A stretch of DNA of 64,000 nt from Chrysogorgia sp. JL179-B06. Taxonomy: Eukaryota; Cnidaria; Anthozoa; Scleralcyonacea; Chrysogorgiidae. Position numbers and translations under genes: made by a program. How positions within the stretch are numbered: the stretch's first letter is position 1; the number at the start of each line of letters is the position of its first letter. This document shows, one piece after another, positions 30,636-45,300 of this stretch. The DNA lies in assembly GCA_035772405.1 (NCBI GenBank), contig JAYKKM010000428.1, positions 7,656,001-7,720,000 on the forward strand, given 5' to 3'. A model generated the notes under the pieces. It ran no database searches. It was not told where the DNA came from and was given only the letters and a program-made list of their open reading frames with translations.

Positions 30636-32541
30636 AGAGAGGAAACAATTTAACGTGATAGAGACTCTTTTCTTTTTCTTTTTCTTTGTTTTGGAAATCC
30701 CAAGCTTTTGCATTTTATTCGTCAGCTACAACAGCCATATCGAGTTTGATTGTCTAGCTTTTATGATCATATATTTGATTCGTTTTACACTTTTACTTTC
30801 CAGCCATAATAAACAATCAGTAAACAATTTAGACATGATGCTGGCAGCCTGTCAATATCTCAATTAACTCCTATGGATTAAACGTCGGGTGTCTTACGTA
30901 GAGAAAATGCCGGAATACTTCTTCTGTCTATAAACTACAGAGTAAAAAAAAGGGAATCGTATCATGTGGAAAGTGCAAAAGTTCAGTGCTTCACTATTGA
31001 CTGTATGTCTTTTTCATACGGGCAGCGGAGACTATCTCATGGTGGATAAACAGCGGGATGCTAAAAGACACGTGTTGTCATTTATACGATAATTCTTTTA
31101 ATATTGATCCTCGTTGACGAAGCAAAACTCAAGAAAGAACATCAAATTAAATTTCTCAATAGTTTCAGGATGTCCCCTGGTCTTATGATTCGACTGTTTG
31201 TGTAAGGAGCCTATAAACAGGAAACGGTAACTCGTAGCCACTATAGACGGGAAGTTTTGAACGGAAAATACACTAGAATTACTATACGTGTCTTCTCATA
31301 ACAAATCCTATATATCTAATTTGCAATGCATCGAAATGAAAAAATATAATTAAAAGCGGAGCAATATAAGCCTAAACAGGCACTGGTCTTGCAAAGCGTA
31401 TCAGACGACGAGCAATAGAAACCCAGAAAACTTAGAGAGAGGAAACAATTTAACGTGATAGACTCTTTTCTTTTTCTTTTTCTTTGTTTTGGAAATCCCA
31501 AGCTTTTGCGTTACCCAGCATTTTATTCGTCAGCTACAACAGCCATATCGAGTTTGATTGTCTAGCTTTTATGATCATATATTTGATTCGTTTTACACTT
31601 TTACTTTCCAGCCATAATAAACAATCAGTAACCAATTTAGACATGATGCTGGCAGCCTGTCAATATCTCAATTAACTCCGATGGATTAAACGTCGGGTGT
31701 CTTTAATACGTACATATACAATTTTGCAATAACTATAAGACTAGAGAAAATGGCATACTTCTGCTGTCTATAAACTACAGAGTAAAATATAAGGAATCGT
31801 ATATGTAGAAAGTGCAAAAGTTCAGTGCTTCACTATTGACTGTATGTCTTTTTCATACGTAGAGCGGAGACTTTTTTTTTTTTTTTTTTTAATTTTTTTT
31901 TTTTTTTATCAGCTTTATGCATGGACATACATATAAAAGGTTACATATTATACAGACAAAGAAAATTACAGGGTATACGTCCAATGGGGCTAGCGCAAAC
32001 GGGACAACGAGGCCCATGCAGGGCGCCACCCCTAAACTAAACTAGTGAAAACAAACTTATTGACTATACAGAATATATTCATATATAACTTAGGACTTAA
32101 GTACGGTGACAAGGGCAGTCTCTTATGAGCGACCAAGTACAATGGTGTTGTCATTTATACGATATTCAGTTATTTTAATATTGATCCTCGTTGACGAAGC
32201 AAAACTCAAGAAAGAATATCAAATTAAATTTCTCAATAGTTTCAGGATGTCCCCTGGTCTTATGATTCGACACTGTTTGTGTAAGGAAGCCTATAAACAG
32301 GAAACGGTAACTCGTAGCCACTATAGAAGGAAGTTTTGAACGGAAAATACACTAGAATGACCCGTGGTAGTAATGCGTACCTTCATGAATTACTATACGT
32401 GTCTTCTCATAACTCCTATATATCTTATTTGCAATGCATCGAAATGAAAAAATATAATTAAAAGCGGAGCAATATAAGCCTAAACAGGCACTGGTCTTGC
32501 AAAGCGTATCAGACGACGAGCAATAGAAACCCAGAAAACTT
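30636..32541. repeat. Internal tandem duplication of repeat A in copy 2
   Basis: GAGAGAGGAAACAATTTAAC to AACCCAGAAAACTT appears twice (30636-31434 and 31435-32541, the second carrying the LINE insert). Copy 1 has one such unit. Confidence 0.85.
31871..32143 (-). mobile_element. LINE 3'-end insertion, copy 2 only
   Basis: The plus strand starts with two T-runs, that is, a poly-A tail read backwards. On the minus strand the element reads GGGGTGGCGCCCTGCATGGG, CGTATACCCTGTAATTTTC and TGCATAAAGCTGAT before the A-run. It replaces ATCTC of copy 1 (7387-7391). A 5'-truncated retroinsertion younger than the duplication. Confidence 0.75.
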
Positions 32542-32689
32542 GGATATCACTATGTTTTATTTTACATTTTTCAGCATTTTCCTAAACTGCTTTCTCATGC
32601 ATCTGCTAATCTATATTGTGTAGAGTCTATAGAGAATATTTGTCACCATCGCCCATATCATTTATGTAACGTTTGATAAGATAAAGAAT

Positions 32690-34657
32690 TGCATGCAGAT
32701 AATATATACTGTATATATATATATATATACTGTAAGTATAAGATCCGTCTCCGGAAGGGGTTGCATGCATGCAATCAACATTACTCAAGACCTGGTCCAA
32801 ATCACCAGCATGTATTACAAAATAATACAAAGTGTGGTGTGAAACTTGACCCCTTGATGCGTATCAGCAATGTCATTATCGCTGATGATATAACATTAAT
32901 TTCTCCCCGAGTATATTGACTGCAAAACATGATAACTGCTATGGAAGAATACAGTAACAAGTGGCGTTTCCTTTTTAATATTTCTAAAACAGCAGTTGTG
33001 ACATTTGGGGAATCATCTATTGTCAATTCCAGAAACAAATTGACACGTTCCTGGTATACTTGCCATATCACGAACCAACTTGTTATTATTTAAAATCCTT
33101 CCAAATTCTGCCTTCACTCCACTGCCACTCATCTTTTAGTTGTTCAATTTAACCAAACTTGCTTTGCGATCATATAAATAGCAATAAGTTATTAAGAATT
33201 GCGATATTTTTCCCAATTTACTTGTCTATAAAACTTCGCCGCTCCTTCATCGTCCGCCATTTTGAATGCGAAAAACGTGTTTATGTGGTGCTAATTTGAC
33301 ACCCAAAATTTAACTCTTGAAATGGGGCTATTTTAGCACTTTCACTTACAGGTAAGGTGTTATTTTAGCACCTTAAAAAAGTGTTAGATATCTAAGGTGC
33401 TAAATTTGCACTTTTATACCAACTCATGATTTTATGGTGTTAAATTGGCACCCAAATCGGTGCTAGAATAACACTTGTCATTTAGCACCACCACAAGGTG
33501 TCGAATTAACACCTATGAAGGTGCTATTATAACACTCTGAAATTAACACTTGTACAATCAGCCCATTGAAGAAAACAAGTTTTGTGAACATGCTGGTATA
33601 ATGCTTTCCTGTGATTTTTCGAGTAGTCATCGAACGTTCGAGGCAGTTAAAAAAGGTAAAGAAGTCGTTTCATCATTGATGAGTGTAGGAATTAGACCAG
33701 GGGGTTTAAACCCCATATGTGGAGCTGGTGTCTGGAAAAGCATTGGCTTAGCTAAAATGCTTAATGGTTCTCAGCTATGGTGGAACATTACGAAAACGGA
33801 TTTAGAAATGTTGGAAACGGCTGATCGATGACTATAGAAGGATACATTGACAAATGCAAACTGTTCTTCGTACAGAAACTTGTCGTATCATCCCCTGATT
33901 CTATTCACAAGAACATTTTTATCCAACGACTATTCCGATTCCTAAAAAGAATGTCGACCGATACAAAAGGATATATTTCCAATATATGCCAGGTCCTTCA
34001 GAAATACTGTACAACCTTGAGGATTATCTTAAAATTTACATCGAAAGTGGACATTTCCCGTCAGAACAGTGCTGGAAATATATTGTCAGGGCAGCAATTC
34101 ATTCTCATCAAAGTGAAATATGGCGCAGGGGAATTGAACAAAAATTTGAACTGGAAAACTATGCTTTTATACATAATGAATTAAAACCCCTGGAATTATG
34201 GTGTGTTGCAATGAGAAATCCAGTCTTTATCAAAGCAATAGCAAATGCTGTCAATATAGTGTCGGGAAATGTTCCATCTGCAGTTATATCGAAAGTGTCT
34301 TGTCGAGAAACAGATTTTACTTGTAGCATTTGTAACAAAAATGTTGTTGATATATCTTACCATTTTGTAATGGATTGTGCATGCTGCAACAATGACTGAA
34401 CGAGAAAAACTTTGGGACCGTTTACAGGACAGATTGCCTACAAGTATATATGTGCGCAGCTATTTAATGCAGATGACAAAACAATTTACCGTAATTTTTT
34501 TACCGGTAAACTTATGAACAGGTGTAAGCAGAGATCTGCAGACATTACTGATACATTGTTACTTACAGTTTCCCAGAGTTTACTGCAAATTTTTAATAAG
34601 GTGGCTAGTCAATGATCGCCGATCATATTTTCTTAATATTTCTATTTTAACTGTATG

Positions 34658-34660
<3 letters not shown>
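32690..34660 (+). pseudogene. LINE with ADD-box RT, copy 2
   Basis: Same as 7940-9905, including the IADDI box and the split by the quasi-palindrome insert (33064-33552). The C-terminal frame ends early near 34399 because of a small rearrangement (GATTGTGCATGCTGC) relative to GATTGTGCTGTAAC in copy 1. Confidence 0.78.
33287..33549. repeat. Quasi-palindrome array, copy 2
   Basis: Same pattern as 8535-8797. The first unit reads GGTGCTAATTTGACACC, one change from copy 1. Confidence 0.85.
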
Positions 34661-35506
<846 letters not shown>

Positions 35507-35540
35507 CATGTAGTTTGATCGAGTGAAATGCCAAATATTA

Positions 35541-35606
<66 letters not shown>

Positions 35607-35683
35607 ATTTACTCATTTTTTAATGTATCTAAATACCCGACCTGGGGTTTGTACGGGACTCTTCATTAGTGGAGGAAATAAAG

Positions 35684-35831
35684 TATATCTATCTATCTAG
35701 CTATCTATAATCTATCTATCTATCTATCTATATCTATCTATCTATCTATCTATCTATATCTATCTATCTATCTATATCTATATCTATCTATCTATCTATC
35801 TATATCTATCTATCTATCTATCTATCTATCT
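35684..35831. repeat. (TATC)n LINE tail, copy 2
   Basis: Follows GAGGAAATAAAGTA exactly as at 10163. Shorter than copy 1 and with different TATATC interruptions. Confidence 0.95.
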
Positions 35832-36585
35832 ACCACGATTTCCCCTCCAGTCATTTCCCCTCCAAACTTTGTGATGTCAAGAGTAATGTCAACATAATTA
35901 ATAGTGAATACTTGTGCAATAATTACCTTGTGCCGAGAGAGGAAACAATTTAACGTGATAGAGACTCTTTTCTTTTTCTTTTTCTTTGTTTTGGAAATCC
36001 CAAGCTTTTGCGTTACCCATCATTTTATTCGTCAGCTTCAACAGCCATATCGAGTTTGATTGTCTAGCTTTTATGATCATATATTTGATTCGTTTTACAC
36101 TTTTACTTTCCAGCCATAATAAACAATCAGTAAACAATTTAGACATGATGCTGGCAGCCTGTCAATATCTCAATTAACTCCTATGGATTAAACGTCGGGT
36201 GTCTTACGTAGAGAAAATGGAATACTTCTTCTGTCTATAAACTACAGAGTAAAAAAAAGGGAATCGTATATGTGGAAAGTGCAAAAGTTCAGTGCTTCAC
36301 TATTGACTATGTCTTTTTCATACGTGCAGCGGAGACTATCTCATGGTGGATAAACAGCGGGATGCTAAAAGACACGTGTTGTCATTTATACGATAATTAT
36401 TTTAATATTGATCCTAGTCTAGTCTAGTAGTCTGACTAGTCTACACCCTTCTTAAACGTGCACGGGATGTTACAATGTTTATATTGTGACACTGCTAGTT
36501 CCTACTATTGTTTTTGCACAATTGACAATACTATTAATTAATTGTGATAAGTCAGGAAATGAAATTCCTCGTTAGAAAGATCGAA

Positions 36586-36592
36586 TATAAAA
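36586..36592 (+). promoter_or_regulatory. TATA box of inhibitor gene, copy 2
   Basis: TATAAAA, with the same surroundings and the same downstream donor (36663/36664) as copy 1. Confidence 0.5.
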
Positions 36593-36949
36593 GGTCTCAT
36601 TGCATGAGTTGAAATTAATCTCGGTCAGCCGAATTTCTTGAGTATTGGGCGAATTAGTTTCAGGTAAGAATGTGTTAACATTTTTTCATATGTGTTATAT
36701 ATAATGTGATATATAATCAAAGAGTTTGCATATGAGCGTTTCTCGAGCTGCAAAGATGAATGTTGGAATCGAAACAGCAATAATGGAAAGAAAAATTGTC
36801 GACGAATGCACTCAGGGCAATTTTGGCGAGATCGAGTGGATTTTTTTCCTCGAGTGAGTTCCGTATGAAATATTTTTGAAGGATGTCATCGGCCTTCCCT
36901 AATTTTAGTACAGAGATGACCGGGAATGGATAACTCGCCGAAATAGGTT

Positions 36950-37069
<120 letters not shown>

Positions 37070-37154
37070 TAGGAGCGAGTGGGGGGAAGCGAGTACCTTC
37101 GGAAGATCTAGTTTATAGCTGGCTGTATTCGTCATCAAAAATAATTTTGTATTT

Positions 37155-37463
37155 TTATCAATATGGATATGGTAGATAATGAATTTCTTAATGGAGAGGC
37201 TGACTAACAATGCAGGGTATCGTTGGCTTATGTTGATGATATTTTCTTTGTTTGGACGGAAGGGGAAGATAAACTTGTTTGTTTTCTTCGGGCATTCCAA
37301 TACGAGTGTCAGCTTCTTGCACGCTCTGGTTAAAATGGGGGTGGGGTATTGTTTCGTGACTGCATATCTTTTTAGTAAACCCATACGATCTGTTGTATAT
37401 AGTCAGGGTTTGAGAATTAGAAAATATGCTCGTCCGACATTGACTTTAATCGGCATTTGAAAT
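37155..37463 (+). pseudogene. Penelope RT fragment, copy 2, 5' part deleted
   Basis: Keeps the YVDDIFFVWTEGEDKL and YSQGLRIRK/ICSSDIDFNRHL blocks. The GTAIGIKFAPPYACIF block of copy 1 is absent, replaced by TTTTGTATTTTTATCAATAT. Confidence 0.8.
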
Positions 37464-38959
37464 AATTACAATATCCTGAGACATTACTAAACATGCAGTT
37501 GTGCAAAGTAAGGTTGTGTAAACGCGGGTCGGCTAACATGCATGTGCGTAAAGAGGATGTCAAGGGGAAAAAAGGAGCAACATCACACTGATGGTTCTAT
37601 TAGTAAACATCTGTTATCTATCTAGATATTTTGGCTGTTAAGACGGTTTTTACTACGTCACCTTTAGTATCCTTTATATCTGGTTTTAGTTTGAGGAAAT
37701 CTTCTGGTGAGGGCTAGGTATAACCGTTGGAAAGGGAAACCGGGTCTTATAAATGTACTTTGACTGGCCTTAATATGCAAAAGATATAAGCACGTTTCAA
37801 AGCTCGGTTGTAGGTAAAAGATACAGAATCAATCATCGTTTCAGATTGCGATAATATAAGTGTGTGATGCATGAGGTAAGCCTGTGTAGTAAGCAAATAT
37901 TGGACAGACGACGAATATGTTTTGCTGCAGATGGAATAATTATATAGGCATGCCAGAGAAAAGCTGTTAGAGGTGTATACTTTATCCCCTCATTTTCACA
38001 ACTGGTCCCAGTTTGGTCTTAAAATGTATATATTCGAAACTTTCATTTGAAATTTCATTTGAAAAACACTCGAAATTTTCATTTACCACAAATCCTTAGA
38101 ATATGCATGCAATTTAATCGAGTGAAATGTCAAATATTTATTGTAATATACCCAAAATCATCTCCGGGCATTACGATAATAAGTTCATGTCCGATATATA
38201 ATATATATGATATATATGCGAAAATAATTGCGAGGGACCCTATAATAGAGTTAGGATTAGCATTATGGTTAGGGTATTATAAGTGTTATAGGTTGGGGTT
38301 AGGTTTAGTATTATAGAGTCTTTCTCGTAACATAAAGTTACTTGTGCATATATTATATTGTATATTGGACATGAACTTATTACCGGCATTACCACGGACA
38401 ACTATATATACAGGCCTCGTTTCTAGTATCAATTTCAGCCGCAAGGCCTTGATGTTGCATTTTTTGCAAATGATCCCGGTTTGGTCAAACTTGAACTTTT
38501 CCTTCACTACAAATCCTTATGATGGTTACGTTTTCTTTAGCAGACGTATACGGCACTTGATAAGTTCTGCCGAAATGCATCGTGCTCATCTTTAGTATTA
38601 AAATTCTGTTACAGTTCTTTTCAGAACTTGGGGTTATTTCATTGTAGGGTTTGATAATATATTAGTAGACGTGTTTCAAACAGTAAGAACTATATATTTC
38701 CCATTTCACCATGGTTTCGATGTATTTTAAAGCTTTGTTAAAATTTATTATTCACCTCGACAAAATCGTTAATGTTCTAATGTTCTTTATTTTTCATGAT
38801 CAATTGCAACGACATTATTTTCTTATAGTAAACGTGTACACTGCATCAGAAAAGAAAATGAAAACTTTATCACATGTTGGAATTTTGGTTTTTGCTATGG
38901 TAAATTACTGAAATTAGTTTTTGTATATTTAATTATACACTTTAGCAATAAATATAGAA

Positions 38960-38999
<40 letters not shown>

Positions 39000-41280
39000 T
39001 ATATACCGAGACCGAGGGATTAGATATATTCGCTGATATATATAGTGAAGAAAGACGCCTCTACAGTGTAAAAACGTTAGCTGAAGAAGCTTGAATACAG
39101 GTGTAACATCTGTAAATTAAAATTGATCTCTAGAGATCGCGTTTCTTATTCTTCCTACTGGATCGTAATAAAGATCCGAAAGATAAAGTGGCAATGTTGT
39201 TGTACCTATAACAAAATATGCTAATTAAAATTATGTTATTGAGGTTCATCAATATGGCGGCTATGGCGTCAAGGGAAAACCACTCAATAATTATTTGATG
39301 TTGCATAACCACCTTGGATAAACAATTTTCCCTTCTTCGAGTTTTACACCATTTTCTCGAATGTTTTCCTCATGGTCAATGAATAATAATAATCTTATTA
39401 TTTTTTATCATTTCTGTAGTCAATTCTTTGCGGCGTGAAAGGTTAGTTTCCTTGATTATTGAAAGGATTTTTGCATTTTTAAATATATCGCTAATACTCC
39501 CGAATATGTCGTTTATTGTCCTAAAAGTAGAGGGCGAAATTTAAATATTCCCAGGGGAGAGCAGGGTTGAATAATGATTAAACAACACATTGGGAGAAAA
39601 CACACTGAATACACAGTGCTATATACTGCAATTAACCTAACCAATAGCCCATCTCTTCGTCCAGCCGTTGCTCACGTTATAAGCAATAAATTATTGGCGT
39701 TGTAATAGCATTGTCAGAACAACAAAGATCCTAACCCCCCCCCCCCTAATGAGTTTTCTAACAGTAACCCCCCGGCCGTGTGAAGTGCATTCACTTCACT
39801 TCTGTTTATCTTCATGGCCCTCTCAATCCACACATTTTCACATAATGCTGTGGAACTACATATGTTTTTTTGAATTCTTTTACGAATTCGCTTCTGCGTA
39901 GCTCATATATCAACTAAACCAGGTAAACAACAATTTTCTTCATAACGGCCTTCTACACTCTTACTTACTTCACTTACTTGCTTGATGAATATCACAAGTT
40001 TTTATTAACGTTCCTCATCCTTTCGGGAAAATGGCGTACTTTGAGTTATCCAGAACACCTCGTCAGTATCGGAAATATCCATCCTTACTAATTGTTGCTC
40101 CCAGGAATCCGTGTCCGTCTAAGAAACGACTGCTCCTACTGCCAATCAAACTGTAGGTATTCGTATTCACTAGCTCGATCAATCATGCTGCATTTTTACT
40201 GGAATTGGAATATAAGCTGAGGCTGCATGTTGCATCTTAGTAATATAATCCTGGATATCATACGTGAACCGCGCGATCTAAGGCCAGACACTAGTACGGT
40301 ACGGTAAGTGATCCGGAGTAGGTTGGCGTACCGTTGTGAAATTTACGTCTGTTTACACTACAAAGGACAAAGCGAGGTTTTTCGTTGACATCAGCAGTTT
40401 TTTACTACGCACATGCGTATTGCCCGACATATTTTAGAAAATGGCGAAGCGAAAAGCTGATGTCAAGTATGTTTACAAGCCGTTTTCTTTTTCGCCGGAA
40501 GCTCTCCGCACTCGCGATTGCAGAGAGGTTTAATGCTTGCATATAACCATATAAACCAGCTAAAATTATTAAAATGGCTGCCGATAAACAACCAAAACAA
40601 CCTGGCGCCATTTTTCCCCGCTAATATTTTAAACGCGTATGCATATGTTTACACTACTACGCTACGTTAAATTTACCGTAGCGTAGTGATTTACATCCGG
40701 CGTGCATGCTTGCCGTATAGTGACTATACGCTACGGCAAACCACTCCGGATTAGACAGGTACAGTGTAAACACAACAAAGAAACGTATTGATTTTTTAAC
40801 GGATCACTTACCGCCTAAGATAAATGATTTTCCGTTTCAAGGCTTGAGGAGCATGCGCATTACGAGTTTTATACTACATCACCAATAAAGTATACTATGT
40901 AATTCACAAATCCTTTTTGAGTATAAACCATGTTTACTAATCAGCCAAAATCGAGGTAGAAAATACGTACTATCAAATAATGCAACAAATTAATCGTTCC
41001 AAATTGTTCTTTTATCTTTTTCAGCGTTTAATATTGGCAAACTAACCGGTATTTGTCCTGCAATGGTCTGCATACCATGTTTAAAAGGGAAACCAATCAT
41101 TGATGCAAGAGGTTGTAATACCTGTAGATGTCAGCTGCCACCTATAGGTAAAATCCAATTATTTTAGCAGTAGCTATACTTATAATCGTTTAATAAACCG
41201 AAATAACTAGCTTCTGTTGACCTTTAGTTACTTCCTCGCCCACATTATTACTATTGATTAGCATTATCACAACCTAGCAG

Positions 41281-41507
41281 TTGAAGTAGACCGGCGATAC
41301 ATGGACGATCGTGAAGCTGATCCTCAGAAAAATTGTTCCCCGACAGGAATCGAACCTCTAACCTTCTGATTGCAGATGAGACGCTCTAACCATTGAGCTG
41401 CCGAGACTAAGATGGAGAGTGAAGGATCGATGCCTGTCTATCACTGAAACATATTTCTACGAGGATATGAGTTTGACGATCGTCCATGTATCGTCAGTCT
41501 ACTTCAA
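41281..41507. mobile_element. tRNA-like foldback in intron 4, copy 2
   Basis: Same structure as 15977-16203, with only single-base differences (GATCCTCAG, ATTGTTCCC). Confidence 0.7.
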
Positions 41508-41738
41508 GCTCTCCCACAGTCGCTACAGTAGTGTATATATTCACACAATTAAGAAATAGTTGGCATGGTTTAACTTGGCGTGCTCCGTAGCTCGATGGAG
41601 CACGTTAAACCATGAACCATTTCTTTTATAACATAGAATAAGACACAAAATAATAAAAAACAAACTCTATTTCGCTGATTAAAAATAACTTTTTCTCCTT
41701 ACGCAAGCTAAAAATTTGGAACGTTTTTCATTGTTCGT

Positions 41739-42035
41739 TTGAAATTCCCGCGCTCCATCTGGAAATGGAGCACGCACGACAGCCAATTAGAAGCGGCGTT
41801 ATATAAAATCCATTTAAGAAGGAAAACACAAATTAACTGGAAAATCATGTCCGAGTATGGTGTCTTTATATGTGAGAAAGACACCCTTGCTTTTCTCGAT
41901 AAATTTCTCGATGGTTTCTACGGCTCAGATTTTCAAAATTACTGCGCCAATGAACTTGTCAAATGGGTAGTTTTTGAACTCGCAGCACGTGTTTTATCAG
42001 ATCTAAAACACTCGGGCTACGCCCTTGTGTTTTAA
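41739..42035 (+). other. 98-codon open frame of unknown nature, copy 2
   Basis: Open from MKFPRSIWKWSTHDSQ to GYALVF. Copy 1 has a 4-base and a 13-base difference that break it. The end lies in a GC-loop hairpin, so it is partly repeat-derived. No family recognised; lies within intron 4. Confidence 0.3.
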
Positions 42036-42302
42036 GTTTGATAAAACACTGCTGCGAGTTTATTAAACAGTACTTTATACCCTTTTATACAAGTTATTGT
42101 TCATTTAGTTACACATGAACAGTTTACTCCTCTCGGCTTCACATGCCGCATGCATGGACATTTTTAATACATACATTTTATACCACATAAAGATATTCAG
42201 TATTCCATAAAATAATAATGATAATAATATTAATAACTATATTTATACTAGAACAACGAACTTGTCGTGGTAACAAACTTAAATATAGCTTTGAAAAACG
42301 TA

Positions 42303-42360
<58 letters not shown>

Positions 42361-45300
42361 TATTATTATTATTATTATTATTATTTAAAATAAATTTCTA
42401 TAGCGCTAATTCCATATAGCCCATTAGCGTTTTACAGTACACGTATATAAAAATATAATAAGCTAATACAATCATAAACTTAAAGTAAGATCCTAATAAA
42501 GTAAAAATTAAATATAAGCTTCTCTAAAAAGATATGTCTTAAGATGTTTCTTAAAACTATCCAATGTGATTAACTAAAAACTATCCAATGTGATAAACCA
42601 TTAAAACTATCCAATGTGATAAACCATTAAAACTATCCAATGTGATAAACCATGGTGATTGGTAATAACCTTAGAACGGAAAAAACTAGACTGAAAACTA
42701 GACTGTTTATAGACTGCTTATATATAAACACATTTACCAAAAATCTAATGTAGCAAAGGAAGAGAAAAAGAGATGAGTTCTTAGAAGAACTGTTTAAATA
42801 TTTGTGAAAAAATAGGCTTAATATACTGTAATAGGCCCAATTTTTTTCACAAATCTTTATTAATAACAGTTCTTCTAAGAACTCATCACTTTTTCTCTTC
42901 CTTTGCCCCAATATATTTATACAATATATTTATATAATATTACTAATTAATACAGGGAATAATCCTAAAATAAAATGCAGTAAAAATAGCCCACAGGTTA
43001 CATACTACAAAATGTGCGACTAATTTCTATCATTTTCAATTCGAATTTATAAATATTACATCGGATGTATTTCGCTTAAATCCACTGGTAAAACGTTCCA
43101 GTCGTTAATTGTTCCAGCAAACTTAAACGAAGATTGTCCTATTGCACATTTTACCTGTGGGAAATCTATAACAACGTTTGGTCTCGCTTTAATTTTTTCT
43201 ATTACTTTAAAATATGGTTTTATCGCCGTAATATTAACTCTCATACTACAGCATGAAAGTATCCTCCCATCTAAAATTACCAATGATCAGTAAGTATGCA
43301 ATGGCCAATAGTTATAAATTGTAAAATACTAGAACCCCACCCAAGACAACACCAATCCAACCCTTCCCCAACCCCCCGCCTTATAAGTGTCTTCCTAACA
43401 CAGTCACTAATTAATGCCCCGGCTTAAGTGTCCCTCCGTCTTCCACTTCATCGTTACCCTAAAACCCCAGCTGTAATTCCTAGGTACATAAACAGATTTT
43501 TACGAAGGGATGCACGTTCTCGTAATATAATGGAAACGCATGTTGTGTATTTAGACTCGGTAATTCCAAATCTGTTTTCAGAATTGAAATCGGTTAAATA
43601 TTGGCCGAGATACGTTAAAAATCTATACATACGAAACGACCTTTTGCGATTTGTATTCTACAAATACACTCCCGCGATCGTCTGTATGCAGGCTACTATA
43701 CCCTTGCCACGCTACTATATTGTTTCCCAGGCCCTTCTGTCAGTACTAAATGACGTCAGCTAGTAAGAGGCAGCATGTAGCTTGGATTCATTTGAATCCG
43801 TCCCTACGCCTCTGTTGACGTCACACTCATTTTTAAAAGCATAAACCTGTGTAAACTATCGAAGGAAAGATCAAAACAAATACATATTTAACTATTCACC
43901 TATTTGTCTGGGGTAATGACCACTTTAACAAATGCATATACATGCAGCTAGTATTTTTAAAGAAATAGTATAGACCTTATTCCAAAATGACTGCCAATTT
44001 AATATTCTTTGAATATGCATATAAATCCTTATATCCTCGTTATTGTGTACGAAATTCAAAATAATTTTTCTTCTGAAATGAGGCTATAAGGAAGGGCAAA
44101 TTTATATGCACATAAAAGAATATTAAATTGGCCGCCATTTTGGAATAAGATCTACCAAGAATTTAAATCAGTGTAGTCATTACGATTTTATATAGTGAAC
44201 TAGTGCACCTTATACTTGTAACTTAAACTCATCTTACACTATTCTCTCTCATTTGTTGCTTTATAGATCCGTGCTTATTCAGTCTTCTTAAATGTCCTCC
44301 TGGAAAAGTTTGTAAAGTTGTCTTTGGGAAGCCAGTTTGCAAATGTGCAACGCTTTGTCCCTTTTTACTTATGCCAGTTTGTGGATCGAATGGAAAAACC
44401 TATTCTAACGCATGCCTATTAAATGGTGATGCTTGCAATAATCCTAAAGATAATATTAAACAGGTCGGAAATGGCCCTTGTCCCATAAATAGTAAGTAAT
44501 GGTCCACCTCAGGAATTTGTAGCATTTCATTAGCAAATTACGTGAATCGGCATAGTGCAAAATCAAATCCGGATCCCGACAGGGATCTAACCTGTATAGT
44601 AACCTGCAAGACTCCATAATATCCCAACCTGTAAGACTCTATAAAATTTTGACAAGATATCAATAATGCTTATATAATCAATAATACACACAAGCGTTGC
44701 TCATGATATATTAGTGACTGCCACATATATATAGGCATGCTGTACATATATCAATCGAACCAGTAGGTCAGTGATCTCGGTAGCTCAATGGTTAGAGCGT
44801 TTTTTTTTGTTATAATATTTAAACAGGGAGCCCATGTCTCCAATATATATAATATATGAATAGTAATAATAATAATTGTTATAAGAATAACCCTACCTAA
44901 AGTATAGAACTATAAAAATATCAAAGTAAATTTAAGTAAAAATCATAAAATCTGTTTAAGACCAGTTTTAGCAACTGATTTCAAATTTCGCAATTCTAAT
45001 GGTAAACTATTCCAATCACTTATGTATGAATATCCTTATTTAAACAAACGTATAAAAATCAAGATTAATTATAACCGTTCATGTTTATAAACAGCAATAC
45101 ATCTGTGGAACTTTCATCTTTGTTCAAGCTTCTCCCACCCCAAGGTTTGTAGGGCCTCTGTTGAGAAAGAATATAGAAAGGAATATTCAGGGTCACTTTC
45201 GCAGCTTTGTTCTGGACTATCTGTATTGTATTCACAATTGTAATATTGTCCTTACCTCCCCACACAATGTCGGTATAGTCGATACCTGCCTGGTTTTACA

